DNA of 64,000 nucleotides, taken from positions 434,001-498,000 of the forward strand of contig NZ_JASERL010000002.1 of NCBI RefSeq assembly GCF_030766935.1. The letters run 5' to 3'. Under the pieces are notes generated by a model. That model was given only the letters and a program-made list of their open reading frames with translations, ran no database searches and had not been told where the DNA came from. The position numbers and the translations under genes are program-made. This document shows, one piece after another, positions 7,390-17,596 of this stretch. This stretch comes from Streptomyces sp. KL109B. Lineage in GTDB: Bacteria; Actinomycetota; Actinomycetes; Streptomycetales; Streptomycetaceae. The number at the start of each line of letters is the position of its first letter. Position 1 is the first letter of the stretch.

Positions 7390-10300
7390 GTGACGGATAC
7401 GACACGCACCCCGACCGAGCCGGACGCCGCGCTGTTGCGCGCGGGCCGGTTCTTCCGGAGGGGGACCGCCTCCGCGGACCTGCACAGCGTGCAGATCAAG
7501 GGCGGTCGGGACGGGGACGTCTTCTATCGGGACCGCTGGAGCCACGACAAGGTCGTGAACTCCACGCACGGAGTGAACTGCACCGGCTCGTGCCGGTGGA
7601 AGGTGTACGTCAAGGACGGCATCATCACCTGGGAGACCCAGCAGACCGACTATCCGAGCGTGGGGCCCGACCGCCCCGAGTACGAGCCACGCGGCTGCCC
7701 ACGCGGCGCCGCGTTCTCCTGGTACACGTACTCGCCGACCCGCGTCCGCTACCCGTACATCCGCGGCGTGCTCGTGGAGATGTACCGGGAGGCGAAGGCG
7801 CGGCTGCACGACCCGGTCCTTGCGTGGGCCGACATCCAGGCCGATCCCGAGCGCCGCCGGAGGTATCAGCAGGCGCGCGGCAAGGGCGGCTTGGTGCGTG
7901 CCACGTGGGACGAGGCCGTGGAGATCGTCGCCGCGGCGCACGTGCACACCATCAAGACGTACGGGCCCGACCGCGTCGCCGGGTTCTCGCCCATCCCCGC
8001 CATGTCGATGGTGTCCCATGCCGCCGGGGCCCGGTTCATGTCGCTCATCGGCGCGCCGATGCTGTCGTTCTACGACTGGTACGCGGACCTGCCCGTCGCC
8101 TCTCCGCAGGTGTTCGGCGACCAGACCGACGTGCCGGAGTCGGGTGACTGGTGGGACGCCGCGTATCTGATGATGTGGGGCTCGAACGTCCCCGTGACCA
8201 GGACGCCCGACGCGCACTGGATGGCCGAGGCCCGGTACCGGGGCCAGAAGGTCGTCGTCGTCGCGCCCGACTACGCGGACAACGCGAAGTTCGCCGACGA
8301 GTGGCTGCACCCGCATCCGGGGACCGACGGGGCGCTCGCGCTCGCCATGGGGCACGTGATCCTGAAGGAATTCTTCGTCGACCGTGACACCCCCTTCTTC
8401 TCGGACTACGTCAAGAAGTTCACCGACCTGCCGTTCCTCGTCACGCTCGACGAGAAGGACGGCGCGTACGTCCCTTCGAAGTTCCTGCGCGCCTCCGACC
8501 TCGGTCAGGGCGGCGAGGGCGCCGAGTGGAAGACGGCCGTGCTCGACGAGGCGACCGGGCAGCCGGTCGTGCCGAACGGTTCGCTCGGCTTCCGCTGGAC
8601 CGAGTCGGGCAAGGGCAAGTGGAATCTCGAACTGGGCAATATCCAGCCGAAGTTGAGCCTGCACGACTCGGATGTCGCCGGTGGCGTAGAGGTGCTGCTG
8701 CCGCGATTCGACACCGACGGCGGCACCCACGGCCAAGGCCGTGGCGAGGTCGTCCGGCGCGGTGTGCCCGCCACGCGGCTCGGCGGGCAGGGCGGGCCGC
8801 TGGTGACGACCGTGTTCGACCTGCTGCTCGCGCAGTACGGCGTCGGGCGCGACGGGCTCCCCGGCGAGTGGCCCTCCTCGTACGACGACGCGGACAGCCC
8901 CGGCACCCCGGCCTGGCAGGAGATCCACACGTCCGTACCGGCCACCAAGTGCGTAAAGATCGCGCGGGAGTTCGCGGGCACGGCGGAGAAGTCGCGCGGG
9001 CGTTGCATGATTCTCATGGGCGCCGGGACGAATCACTGGTTCCACTCCGAGACGATCTACCGGGGTTTCCTGTCCCTGCTCCAGCTCACCGGGTGTCAGG
9101 GCCGCAATGGTGGTGGCTGGGCGCACTACGTCGGGCAGGAGAAGTGCCGGCCCGTCACCGGGTGGGCCTCCCTCGCGTCCGCCAACGACTGGTCGCGGCC
9201 GCCGCGGCAGATGATCGGCGCGGCGTACTGGTTCACCAATACCGACCAGTGGCGCTACGACAAGTTCGGCGCGGACGTACTCGCCTCGCCGCTCGGCAAG
9301 GGTGCCTTCGAGGGCATGACCGGCGCGGATGTGCTGGCCCTGTCGGCGCGGTCCGGGTGGATGCCCTCGTACCCGACCTTCGACCGCAGTTCGCTCGCGC
9401 TCGGTGAGCAGTCCGTGGAGGACACCGTCGCCGAACTGAAGGCGGGGTCCCTGAAGTTCGCCTGTGAGGATCCGGACGCGCCCGAGAACTGGCCGCGCGT
9501 CCTCACCCTCTGGCGGGCGAATCTGCTCGGCTCGTCCGCGAAGGGCGCCGAGTACTTCACCAAGCATCTGCTGGGCACGCACTCCTCGCTGCGCGCCGAA
9601 GAGGCCTCCCCCGACGAGCGGCCCACGACCGTGACATGGCGGGACGAGGCCCCCGAGGGGAAGCTCGACCTGCTGCTCTCCCTCGACTTCCGGCAGACCT
9701 CGTCGACGCTGCTCTCCGATGTCGTGCTGCCCGCCGCCACCTGGTACGAGAAGCACGACCTGTCCTCCACGGACATGCACCCCTACGTCCACTCGTTCAC
9801 CCCGGCCGTGGACCCGCCGTGGCAGGCGCGCAGCGACTTCGACACGTTCAAGGCGCTCGCCTTCAAACTCAGCGAGCTGTCGGCCCAACACCTGGGCGTA
9901 CGGAAGGACTTGGTGGCCGCGCCGCTTCAGCACGACACCCCGGGTGAGATCGCACAGCCGGGCGGCGTCGTCCTGGACTGGCGCAAGGGCGAGTGCGAGC
10001 CGGTGCCGGGGAAGACGATGCCGAACCTCGTCCACGTGGAGCGGGACTACACCGCGATCGGCGCCAAGTTCACCGCACTCGGCCCGCTCGTCGAGCAGCT
10101 CGGCCTGCCCGCCAAGGGCATCGCCCTCAAGCCCGACCAGGAGGTCACGGAGCTGCGCGAGCGCAACGGCACGGTGCGCGGCGGCCCCGCCGACGGCCGG
10201 CCCGCCCTCGACACGGCGGTCAAGGCGGCGAACACCATCCTCGCCCTGTCCGGCACCACCAACGGCCGCCTCGCCACCCAGGGCTTCCACACCCTTGAGG

Positions 10301-11076
10301 CTCGTACGGGGCAGGAGATGGCGCACCTGTCAGCCGAGCACGAGGGCAAGCGCATCACGTACGCGGACACGCAGGCCGCGCCCGTGCCGGTGATCACCTC
10401 GCCGGAGTGGTCGGGCAGCGAGTCCGGCGGGCGCCGCTACACGGCGTTCACCCTCAACACCGAACACCTCAAGCCCTGGCACACCTTGACGGGGCGTCAG
10501 CACTTCTTCATCGACCACGACTGGATGCACGAGCTGGGTGAGGCGCTGCCGGTGTACCGGCCGCCGCTGGACATGAACCGGCTGTTCGGCGAGCCACGGC
10601 TCGGGCCCGACGGCGAGAAGGAGGTCACGGTCCGGTACCTCACTCCGCACAACAAGTGGTCCATCCACTCCGAGTACCAGGACAACCTGTTCATGCTGGC
10701 ACTGTCCCGAGGCGGCCAGTCCATCTGGATGTCCCCGGAGGACGCCGAGTCGGTCGGCGTGAAGGACAACGACTGGATCGAGGCGGTGAACCGGAACGGT
10801 GTCGTCGTCGCGCGCGCCATCGTCTCCCACCGCATGCCCGCCGGCACGGTCTACATGCACCACGCGCAGGAGCGCACCGTCAACGTCCCTAAGGCGGAGA
10901 CGACAGGAAAGCGCGGCGGCATCCACAACTCGCTCACCCGGCTGATCCTCAAGCCGTCCCATCTCATCGGCGGCTACGCCCAGTTGAGCTGGGCGTTCAA
11001 CTACCTCGGCCCGACGGGCAACCAGCGCGACGAGGTCACGGTCATCCGCCGCCGCTCCCAGGAGGTCCAGTACTGA
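7390..11076 (+). CDS. narG: Respiratory nitrate reductase, alpha (molybdopterin) subunit NarG
   Basis: A 1228-residue catalytic subunit that reduces nitrate to nitrite with electrons from menaquinol, on the cytoplasmic face of the membrane. The FS0 iron-sulphur ligands are visible as His60, Cys64, Cys68 and Cys103 (THGVNCTGSC ... RGCPRG), and the FYDWYADLP segment carries the Asp that binds molybdenum. Later segments (NHWFHSETIYR, GRNGGGWAHYVGQEK) are typical of NarG. No twin-arginine signal is seen, as expected for cytoplasmic Nar. It starts with GTG after GAGGGAGC and overlaps narH by one base. First gene of narGHJI; from memory the layout matches the spore-specific Nar1 of S. coelicolor. 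Confidence 0.97.
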   Translation: MTDTTRTPTEPDAALLRAGRFFRRGTASADLHSVQIKGGRDGDVFYRDRWSHDKVVNSTHGVNCTGSCRWKVYVKDGIITWETQQTDYPSVGPDRPEYEPRGCPRGAAFSWYTYSPTRVRYPYIRGVLVEMYREAKARLHDPVLAWADIQADPERRRRYQQARGKGGLVRATWDEAVEIVAAAHVHTIKTYGPDRVAGFSPIPAMSMVSHAAGARFMSLIGAPMLSFYDWYADLPVASPQVFGDQTDVPESGDWWDAAYLMMWGSNVPVTRTPDAHWMAEARYRGQKVVVVAPDYADNAKFADEWLHPHPGTDGALALAMGHVILKEFFVDRDTPFFSDYVKKFTDLPFLVTLDEKDGAYVPSKFLRASDLGQGGEGAEWKTAVLDEATGQPVVPNGSLGFRWTESGKGKWNLELGNIQPKLSLHDSDVAGGVEVLLPRFDTDGGTHGQGRGEVVRRGVPATRLGGQGGPLVTTVFDLLLAQYGVGRDGLPGEWPSSYDDADSPGTPAWQEIHTSVPATKCVKIAREFAGTAEKSRGRCMILMGAGTNHWFHSETIYRGFLSLLQLTGCQGRNGGGWAHYVGQEKCRPVTGWASLASANDWSRPPRQMIGAAYWFTNTDQWRYDKFGADVLASPLGKGAFEGMTGADVLALSARSGWMPSYPTFDRSSLALGEQSVEDTVAELKAGSLKFACEDPDAPENWPRVLTLWRANLLGSSAKGAEYFTKHLLGTHSSLRAEEASPDERPTTVTWRDEAPEGKLDLLLSLDFRQTSSTLLSDVVLPAATWYEKHDLSSTDMHPYVHSFTPAVDPPWQARSDFDTFKALAFKLSELSAQHLGVRKDLVAAPLQHDTPGEIAQPGGVVLDWRKGECEPVPGKTMPNLVHVERDYTAIGAKFTALGPLVEQLGLPAKGIALKPDQEVTELRERNGTVRGGPADGRPALDTAVKAANTILALSGTTNGRLATQGFHTLEARTGQEMAHLSAEHEGKRITYADTQAAPVPVITSPEWSGSESGGRRYTAFTLNTEHLKPWHTLTGRQHFFIDHDWMHELGEALPVYRPPLDMNRLFGEPRLGPDGEKEVTVRYLTPHNKWSIHSEYQDNLFMLALSRGGQSIWMSPEDAESVGVKDNDWIEAVNRNGVVVARAIVSHRMPAGTVYMHHAQERTVNVPKAETTGKRGGIHNSLTRLILKPSHLIGGYAQLSWAFNYLGPTGNQRDEVTVIRRRSQEVQY

Positions 11077-12707
11077 TGCGCATCATGGCTCAGGTCGCGA
11101 TGGTCATGAACCTCGACAAGTGCATCGGCTGCCACACCTGCTCGGTCACCTGCAAGCAGGCGTGGACCAACCGCAACGGCATGGAGTACGTCTGGTTCAA
11201 CAACGTCGAGACCCGCCCCGGGCAGGGGTATCCGCGGCGCTACGAGGACCAGGAGAAGTGGCGCGGCGGCTGGGAGCTGAACAAGAAGGGCGCCCTGAAG
11301 CTGAAGGCGGGCGGCCGTTTCAAGAAGCTCGCGGGCATCTTCTCCAACCCCAAGCTGCCCGAGATCAAGGACTACTACGAGCCCTGGACGTACGACTACA
11401 AGAACCTCACCGACGCCCCGCTCGGCGACGACTACCCGGTGGCGGAGCCGCGCTCGCTCATCACCGGCAAGCCGATGAAGATCGAGTGGTCGTCCAACTG
11501 GGACGACAACCTCGGCGGTTCGACCGAGTACGGGGATCTCGACCCGATGGTGGAGAAGACCCGCGAACAGGCCGCGGAGAAGGTCAAGTTCCAGTTCGAG
11601 CAGACCTTCATGTTCTATCTGCCGCGGATCTGCGAGCACTGCCTCAACCCGTCGTGCGTGTCCTCGTGCCCCTCGGGCGCCATGTACAAGCGGGTCGAGG
11701 ACGGCATCGTCCTCGTCGACCAGGACTCCTGCCGCGGCTGGCGGATGTGCGTGACCGGCTGCCCGTACAAGAAGGTGTACTTCAACCACCGCACCGGCAA
11801 GGCCGAGAAGTGCACGCTCTGCTATCCGCGGCTCGAAGTGGGCCTTCCGACCGTCTGCTCCGAGACATGTGTCGGGCGGCTCAGGTATCTCGGTGTCATG
11901 CTCTACGACGCCGACAAGGTTACGGAGGCCGCCTCCTCGCCGAACGAACACGACCTGTACGAGGAGCAGTTGGGCGTCTTCCTCGACCCGGAGGACCCCG
12001 CCGTGCAGCGGGCCGCCGAGGAGGCCGGCATCCCGTGGGACTGGATGGAGGCGGCGCGGCGCTCGCCCGTGCACGCGCTCATCAGCAAGTACAAGGTGGC
12101 GCTTCCGCTGCACCCGGAGTACCGGACGATGCCGATGGTCTGGTACATCCCGCCGCTCTCCCCCGTCGTCGACGCGCTCACCGAGACCGGGCACGACGGC
12201 GAGGACCACGGCAACCTGTTCGGCGCGATCGACGCGCTGCGCATCCCCCTCGAATACCTGGCGGAGATCTTCACGGCGGGAGACACCAAGCCCGTACGCG
12301 CCTCGCTGGAGAAGCTCGCGGCGATGCGCTCGCACATGCGGTCCATCAACCTCGGTGACCTGCCGGACAGTTCGATCGCCGAGTCGATCGGCATGTCCCC
12401 CGAGGAGATCGAGGACATGTACAAGCTGCTCGCCATCGCCAAGTACGAGGACCGGTACGTGATCCCGACCGCGGCGGTCGGCGACGCGGAGCGCCTGGAG
12501 GAGTCGGCGCTGCCGTCGGACACCTGCTCGCTCGACCACGAGGGCGGGCCCGGCATGGGCGGCGAAGGGCCCTTCGGCGGCGACTCAGGGACGACCGTCG
12601 CCGACGGCCGCAAGCTGCTGCCCGTGGTCTCCGTCGAGAACTTCGAACTCAGCAAGGAACGCCAGACCGCCGACAGCACGGACAGCGTCGCCAAGGAGGA
12701 CAGCTGA
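11076..12707 (+). CDS. narH: Respiratory nitrate reductase, beta (iron-sulphur) subunit NarH
   Basis: A 543-residue electron-transfer subunit carrying four iron-sulphur clusters between NarI haems and NarG. The four motifs are CIGCHTCSVTCK near the N-terminus, CEHCLNPSCVSSCP, CRGWRMCVTGCPYKK (Trp in place of one Cys, diagnostic of the [3Fe-4S] cluster in NarH) and CTLCYPRL...CSETC. The ATG overlaps the narG stop as TGATG, so translation is coupled. The C-terminal 60 residues are an acidic, Gly/Ser-rich tail without cluster ligands. Length is slightly above the usual 510-520 because of this tail. Confidence 0.97.
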   Translation: MRIMAQVAMVMNLDKCIGCHTCSVTCKQAWTNRNGMEYVWFNNVETRPGQGYPRRYEDQEKWRGGWELNKKGALKLKAGGRFKKLAGIFSNPKLPEIKDYYEPWTYDYKNLTDAPLGDDYPVAEPRSLITGKPMKIEWSSNWDDNLGGSTEYGDLDPMVEKTREQAAEKVKFQFEQTFMFYLPRICEHCLNPSCVSSCPSGAMYKRVEDGIVLVDQDSCRGWRMCVTGCPYKKVYFNHRTGKAEKCTLCYPRLEVGLPTVCSETCVGRLRYLGVMLYDADKVTEAASSPNEHDLYEEQLGVFLDPEDPAVQRAAEEAGIPWDWMEAARRSPVHALISKYKVALPLHPEYRTMPMVWYIPPLSPVVDALTETGHDGEDHGNLFGAIDALRIPLEYLAEIFTAGDTKPVRASLEKLAAMRSHMRSINLGDLPDSSIAESIGMSPEEIEDMYKLLAIAKYEDRYVIPTAAVGDAERLEESALPSDTCSLDHEGGPGMGGEGPFGGDSGTTVADGRKLLPVVSVENFELSKERQTADSTDSVAKEDS

Positions 12708-13297
12708 TGACCGACCGGACCTCTCTGCTCTTCCAGGCGTCCGCGCTCTGCCTCACGTACCCCGACGAGGAGTTCTACGAGCGGCTTCCGCTGGTCCGCG
12801 CGGCCGCCCCGCAGCTCGCCCCCTTCGTCGAGCACGCCGAGGCCACGCCCATGCAGGAGCTGGCGGCGCACTACGTGCAGGTCTTCGACTTCAAGAACCG
12901 GCACAGCCTGTACCTGACGTGGTGGCGCGACGGCGACACCCGGCGCCGGGGCATGTCGCTGGTGCGGATGAAGGAGATCTACCGGGAGCACGGCATGGAG
13001 TTCACCGGGGAGGAACTCCCGGACTTCCTGCCCGCCGTCCTCGAATTCTCCGCGCAGGCCGGCCCGTTCCTCCTGGAGGAGAACCGGCCGGGCATCGAAC
13101 TGCTGCGGTTCGCCCTCACCGACCACGGCACCCCGTACGGAGTCGTCCTCAACGCCGTGTGCGCCGCGCTGCCAGGACCCTCCCCCAAGGACAAGGCGGA
13201 GGCGCAGGCCCTCGCCCGCTCCGGGCCGCCCCGCGAGGACGTCGGCCTCGAACCCTTCGGACTCCTCCCCCTCCTCGAAACGGAGCACGCCAGGTGA
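12707..13297 (+). CDS. narJ: Nitrate reductase assembly chaperone NarJ
   Basis: A 196-residue private chaperone of the TorD/NarJ superfamily, which holds apo-NarG until molybdenum cofactor is inserted and the enzyme docks on NarI. The predicted protein is all-helical, with the family segments ALCLTYPDEEFYERL, HYVQVFDFKNRHSLYLTWW and RRGMSLVRMKEIYREHGM. It overlaps narH (ATGA) and narI (GTGA) at both ends, which fits tight co-translation. The last 35 residues are Pro/Lys-rich and variable. Confidence 0.95.
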   Translation: MTDRTSLLFQASALCLTYPDEEFYERLPLVRAAAPQLAPFVEHAEATPMQELAAHYVQVFDFKNRHSLYLTWWRDGDTRRRGMSLVRMKEIYREHGMEFTGEELPDFLPAVLEFSAQAGPFLLEENRPGIELLRFALTDHGTPYGVVLNAVCAALPGPSPKDKAEAQALARSGPPREDVGLEPFGLLPLLETEHAR

Positions 13298-14016
13298 ATA
13301 CGGCGATCTGGGGCGTCCTGCCCTACGTAGCGTTCGTCCTGCTGGTCGCGGGCACCGTCTGGCGCTACCGCTACGACAAGTTCGGCTGGACGACCCGCTC
13401 GTCGCAGGTCTACGAGTCGAAGCTGCTCAACATCGCGTCGCCGGTGTTCCACTACGGGATCCTGTTCGTCCTCGTGGGCCACATCGTCGGCCTGTTCATC
13501 CCGGAGTCGTGGACCGAGGCCGTCGGCGTCAGCGAGCACACGTACCACATGTTCTCGCTGATCGGCGGCACCTTCGCGGGCGTGCTCGCGCTCGCCGGGA
13601 TCGCGATGCTCGTCTACCGGCGGCGCACCAAGGCGCCGGTACTGCGCGCCACGACGCGCAACGACAAGGCCATGTACGTGTTCCTGCTCGGCGCCCTCGT
13701 CCTCGGCATGGTCGCCAAGCTCACGCACTCCGGCGGCAGCGGCTACGACTACCGGCAGACCATCGCCCCGTGGTCGCGCAGCCTGTTCACGCTGAGCCCC
13801 GACGTGGCGCTCATGGACGGGGTGCCTACGCTCTATCAGATTCACGCAGTAGTGGGCATGCTACTGATTGCACTGGTACCGTTCACCCGGCTCGTGCATA
13901 TGTTCAGCGCGCCGGTGCAGTACCTGTTCCGCCCGTACGTCGTCTACCGCAGCCGCGACCCGCGGCGCCTCGGCGCACGGCCGGACCGTCGGGGGTGGGA
14001 GCGCACCGGCTCCTAA
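13294..14016 (+). CDS. narI: Respiratory nitrate reductase, gamma (cytochrome b) subunit NarI
   Basis: A 240-residue membrane anchor that oxidises menaquinol and passes electrons through two b haems to NarH. Five membrane spans are apparent (first LPYVAFVLLVAGTVW). Histidine haem ligands lie in PVFHYGILFVLVGHIVGLF and in QIHAVVGMLLIALVPFTRLVHMF. The GTG start overlaps the narJ stop; the open frame upstream of it is only the narJ shadow. The cytoplasmic tail (RSRDPRRLGARPDRRGWER) is strongly basic. It is followed after 20 bp by the XRE/DUF5753 gene on the same strand. Confidence 0.95.
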   Translation: MNTAIWGVLPYVAFVLLVAGTVWRYRYDKFGWTTRSSQVYESKLLNIASPVFHYGILFVLVGHIVGLFIPESWTEAVGVSEHTYHMFSLIGGTFAGVLALAGIAMLVYRRRTKAPVLRATTRNDKAMYVFLLGALVLGMVAKLTHSGGSGYDYRQTIAPWSRSLFTLSPDVALMDGVPTLYQIHAVVGMLLIALVPFTRLVHMFSAPVQYLFRPYVVYRSRDPRRLGARPDRRGWERTGS

Positions 14017-14036
14017 CCCTGGGGGGACGGACAAAG

Positions 14037-14900
14037 GTGAGTGAAAGACGGCCCGCCCCCACCGTGGGCCAGGTCGTACTCGGCCGGCGCCTGCGCGACC
14101 TCCGGGAGGCCGCGGGGCTCAAGCGCGAGGAGGCGGCACGGCCGCTGCGCGTGGCGGGGGCGACGATCCGGAGGATGGAGACGGCCGAGGTCGCGCTCAA
14201 GATCCCGTACGTACAGATGCTGTTGGAGCTGTACGAGGTTCCCGAGCGCGAGATCGAGGCGTTCGTGGCGCTCGCCGAGGACGCGAACCTGCCCGGCTGG
14301 TGGCAGCGGTTCCACGACGTGCTGCCCGACTGGTTCAGCCTGTACGTCAGCCTGGAGGGCGCGGCCTCGATGATCCGCGCCTACGAACCGCACTTCGTGC
14401 CCGGCCTGTTGCAGACGGAGGCGTACGCGCGGGCCGTCTTCGACGCCGGCACGGTGGGCCGCTCCCGGCCCGACGAGGTCGACCGGCACATCGATCTGCG
14501 GATGGCGCGGCAGTCGCTGCTCGACCGGGAGGACTCGCCGCATCTGTGGGTCGTCATGGACGAGACGGTGCTGCGCCGCGCGCCCGGCGGCCCCGACGTG
14601 CTGCGCGGACAGCTCGACCGGCTCGTCGAGGCGACGCGGCGCCCCAACGTGACACTCCAGATAGCCGAGTTCGCGACGGGGCCGCACCCCGGCACGTTCG
14701 GCCCGTTCACGCTGTTCCGGTTCCCCGTCAGGGAGCTGCCGGACATGGTCTACAGCGAGTACGTGACCGGGGCCCTGTACCTGGACGCGCGGGACGAGGT
14801 GGGCATGCACCTGGAGGTGCTCGACCACCTCGTGACGCAGGCCGCCGGGGCGGAGCGGACGGTGGAGCTGCTGCGGGAGGCGCGGGACCGGCTCGGCTGA
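14037..14900 (+). CDS. XRE-family regulator with DUF5753 (Scr1-type antitoxin-like), orphan
   Basis: A 287-residue protein with an N-terminal helix-turn-helix (LGRRLRDLREAAGLKREEAA, then VAGATIRRMETAEVALK) followed by a DUF5753 domain, recognised from WWQRFHDVLPDWFSLYVSLE, PHFVPGLLQTEAYARAVF and YVTGALYLDARDEV. Streptomyces genomes have dozens of these, usually next to a small DUF397 gene with which they are thought to form a toxin-antitoxin-like or signalling pair. Here no DUF397 gene is present: narI ends 20 bp upstream and the convergent dnaK ends 29 bp downstream. Read-through from the nar operon is likely. The GTG start follows GGGGGGAC only loosely. Confidence 0.88.
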   Translation: MSERRPAPTVGQVVLGRRLRDLREAAGLKREEAARPLRVAGATIRRMETAEVALKIPYVQMLLELYEVPEREIEAFVALAEDANLPGWWQRFHDVLPDWFSLYVSLEGAASMIRAYEPHFVPGLLQTEAYARAVFDAGTVGRSRPDEVDRHIDLRMARQSLLDREDSPHLWVVMDETVLRRAPGGPDVLRGQLDRLVEATRRPNVTLQIAEFATGPHPGTFGPFTLFRFPVRELPDMVYSEYVTGALYLDARDEVGMHLEVLDHLVTQAAGAERTVELLREARDRLG

Positions 14901-14908
14901 ACTCCCTT

Positions 14909-14929
14909 ATGAGGAGCTGCCGTTGCCCT

Positions 14930-14944
<15 letters not shown>
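14909..14944. repeat. 13-bp direct repeat at the 3' end of the dnaK paralogue
   Basis: ATGAGGAGCTGCC occurs at 14909-14921 and 14932-14944, 23 bp apart. The second copy encodes the last Ser codons and stop of DnaK on the minus strand; the first lies just after the stop. This looks like a short local duplication of the gene terminus. Confidence 0.7.
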
Positions 14945-16804
<1,860 letters not shown>

Positions 16805-16827
16805 GACGTGTCCCCTTTTCCTGGCGA

Positions 16828-16879
16828 AGGCCCGCTCACGTCGTCGTCCTGGGATCCAGGACAGGGCGTGAGCGGGCCT
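16828..16879. terminator. Long hairpin between osmC and dnaK (terminator of osmC and/or dnaK leader structure)
   Basis: Outer arms AGGCCCGCTCACG and CGTGAGCGGGCCT are perfect 13-bp complements, and the interior contains a second stem GTCCTGG/CCAGGAC. It starts 32 bp after the osmC stop and ends 24 bp before the dnaK start, both genes reading leftwards. It can serve as an intrinsic terminator; no U-tract follows, as is common in Streptomyces. Confidence 0.7.
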
Positions 16880-16910
16880 ACGTCAAGAGCGCGGACCTTC
16901 AGGGCGGGCC

Positions 16911-17339
16911 TCAGCCGCCGAGCTTGGCCGTGAGGGTGATCGTCGTGCCGGTCAGCGCCTGGCTCACCGGGCAGTTCTTCTTGGCGTCCTCGGCGGCCGC
17001 CTGGAAGCCCTGCTCGTCGAGGCCGGGCACGGAGCCCTCGACCGTGAGGTGGATGCCGGTGATGCCCTCGCCCGGCTGGAACGTCACGTCCGCGGACGTG
17101 ACCAGCTTGGTGGGCGGGGTGCCGGCGCCGCTGAGGCCGTTGGACAGGGCCATCGAGAAGCACGAGGAGTGCGCGGCGGCGATCAGCTCCTCCGGGCTGG
17201 TCCTGCCGTTCGCCTCCTCCGCGCGGGACGGCCAGGACACGGGCTGCTGGCCGATGCCGGACGAGTCGAAGGTGACGGTGCCGGTGCCCTCGAACAGGGT
17301 GCCTTCCCACACGGTGTGGGCGGAGCGGGTCGTTGCCAC
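16911..17339 (-). CDS. OsmC-family peroxiredoxin
   Basis: A 142-residue organic hydroperoxide-reducing protein of the OsmC subgroup. Family features are the N-terminal WEGTLFEGTGTVTFDSSG, then NGRTSPEELIAAAHSSCFSM, which contains the first redox Cys and the conserved Glu, and NCPVSQAL with the second Cys. The GTG start at 17339 is chosen because GGAAAGGA precedes it at good spacing; the longer frame adds only a Thr/Arg/Pro-rich stretch. It lies upstream of dnaK with a hairpin between, and is divergent from the DUF6345 gene across a copy of the interspersed repeat. Confidence 0.93.
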   Translation of the reverse strand: MATTRSAHTVWEGTLFEGTGTVTFDSSGIGQQPVSWPSRAEEANGRTSPEELIAAAHSSCFSMALSNGLSGAGTPPTKLVTSADVTFQPGEGITGIHLTVEGSVPGLDEQGFQAAAEDAKKNCPVSQALTGTTITLTAKLGG

Positions 17340-17443
17340 GGGGGTCCTTTCCGGGGTTGTGGGTGTGCGTGTGCGTGTGCCGTTCCATCCGACCACATCC
17401 GGGGGTGCGGGGGCTTGTTTGCGGGAGGCGTGGTCGCGGTCGC

Positions 17444-17490
17444 GGGGCTCTGCCCCGGACCCCGCGCCTCAATCGCCGGCGGGGCTTGAT
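17444..17490 (+). repeat. Interspersed two-hairpin repeat, copy 1 (variant A)
   Basis: Carries the short hairpin GGGGCTCTGCCCC followed by GGACCCCGCGCCTCAATCGC and CGGCGGGGCTTGAT. It lies in the divergent spacer between osmC and the DUF6345 gene, the only copy not placed at the 3' end of a neighbouring gene or between tandem genes. Nothing else was recognised in the 257-bp spacer. Confidence 0.85.
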
Positions 17491-17596
17491 TGGGCTTGGT
17501 ATGTGGCTGGAAAGCGCGCTGGGCAAGGGGGCGGGGCGGTGACATTTTGGGGCCTCCCGCACGGGGGGTCCACGGGGATTCGCAGGGGGTTTGACC

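Noticed and set aside
7384..10326. 980-codon open frame on the minus strand opposite narG
   Set aside because: Antisense shadow with Arg/Gly/Val-rich sequence; narG on the plus strand is certain.
16805..17000. HAIR or CIRCE heat-shock element before dnaK
   Set aside because: I looked for CTTGAGT-N7-ACTCAAG and TTAGCACTC-N9-GAGTGCTAA on both strands and saw neither.
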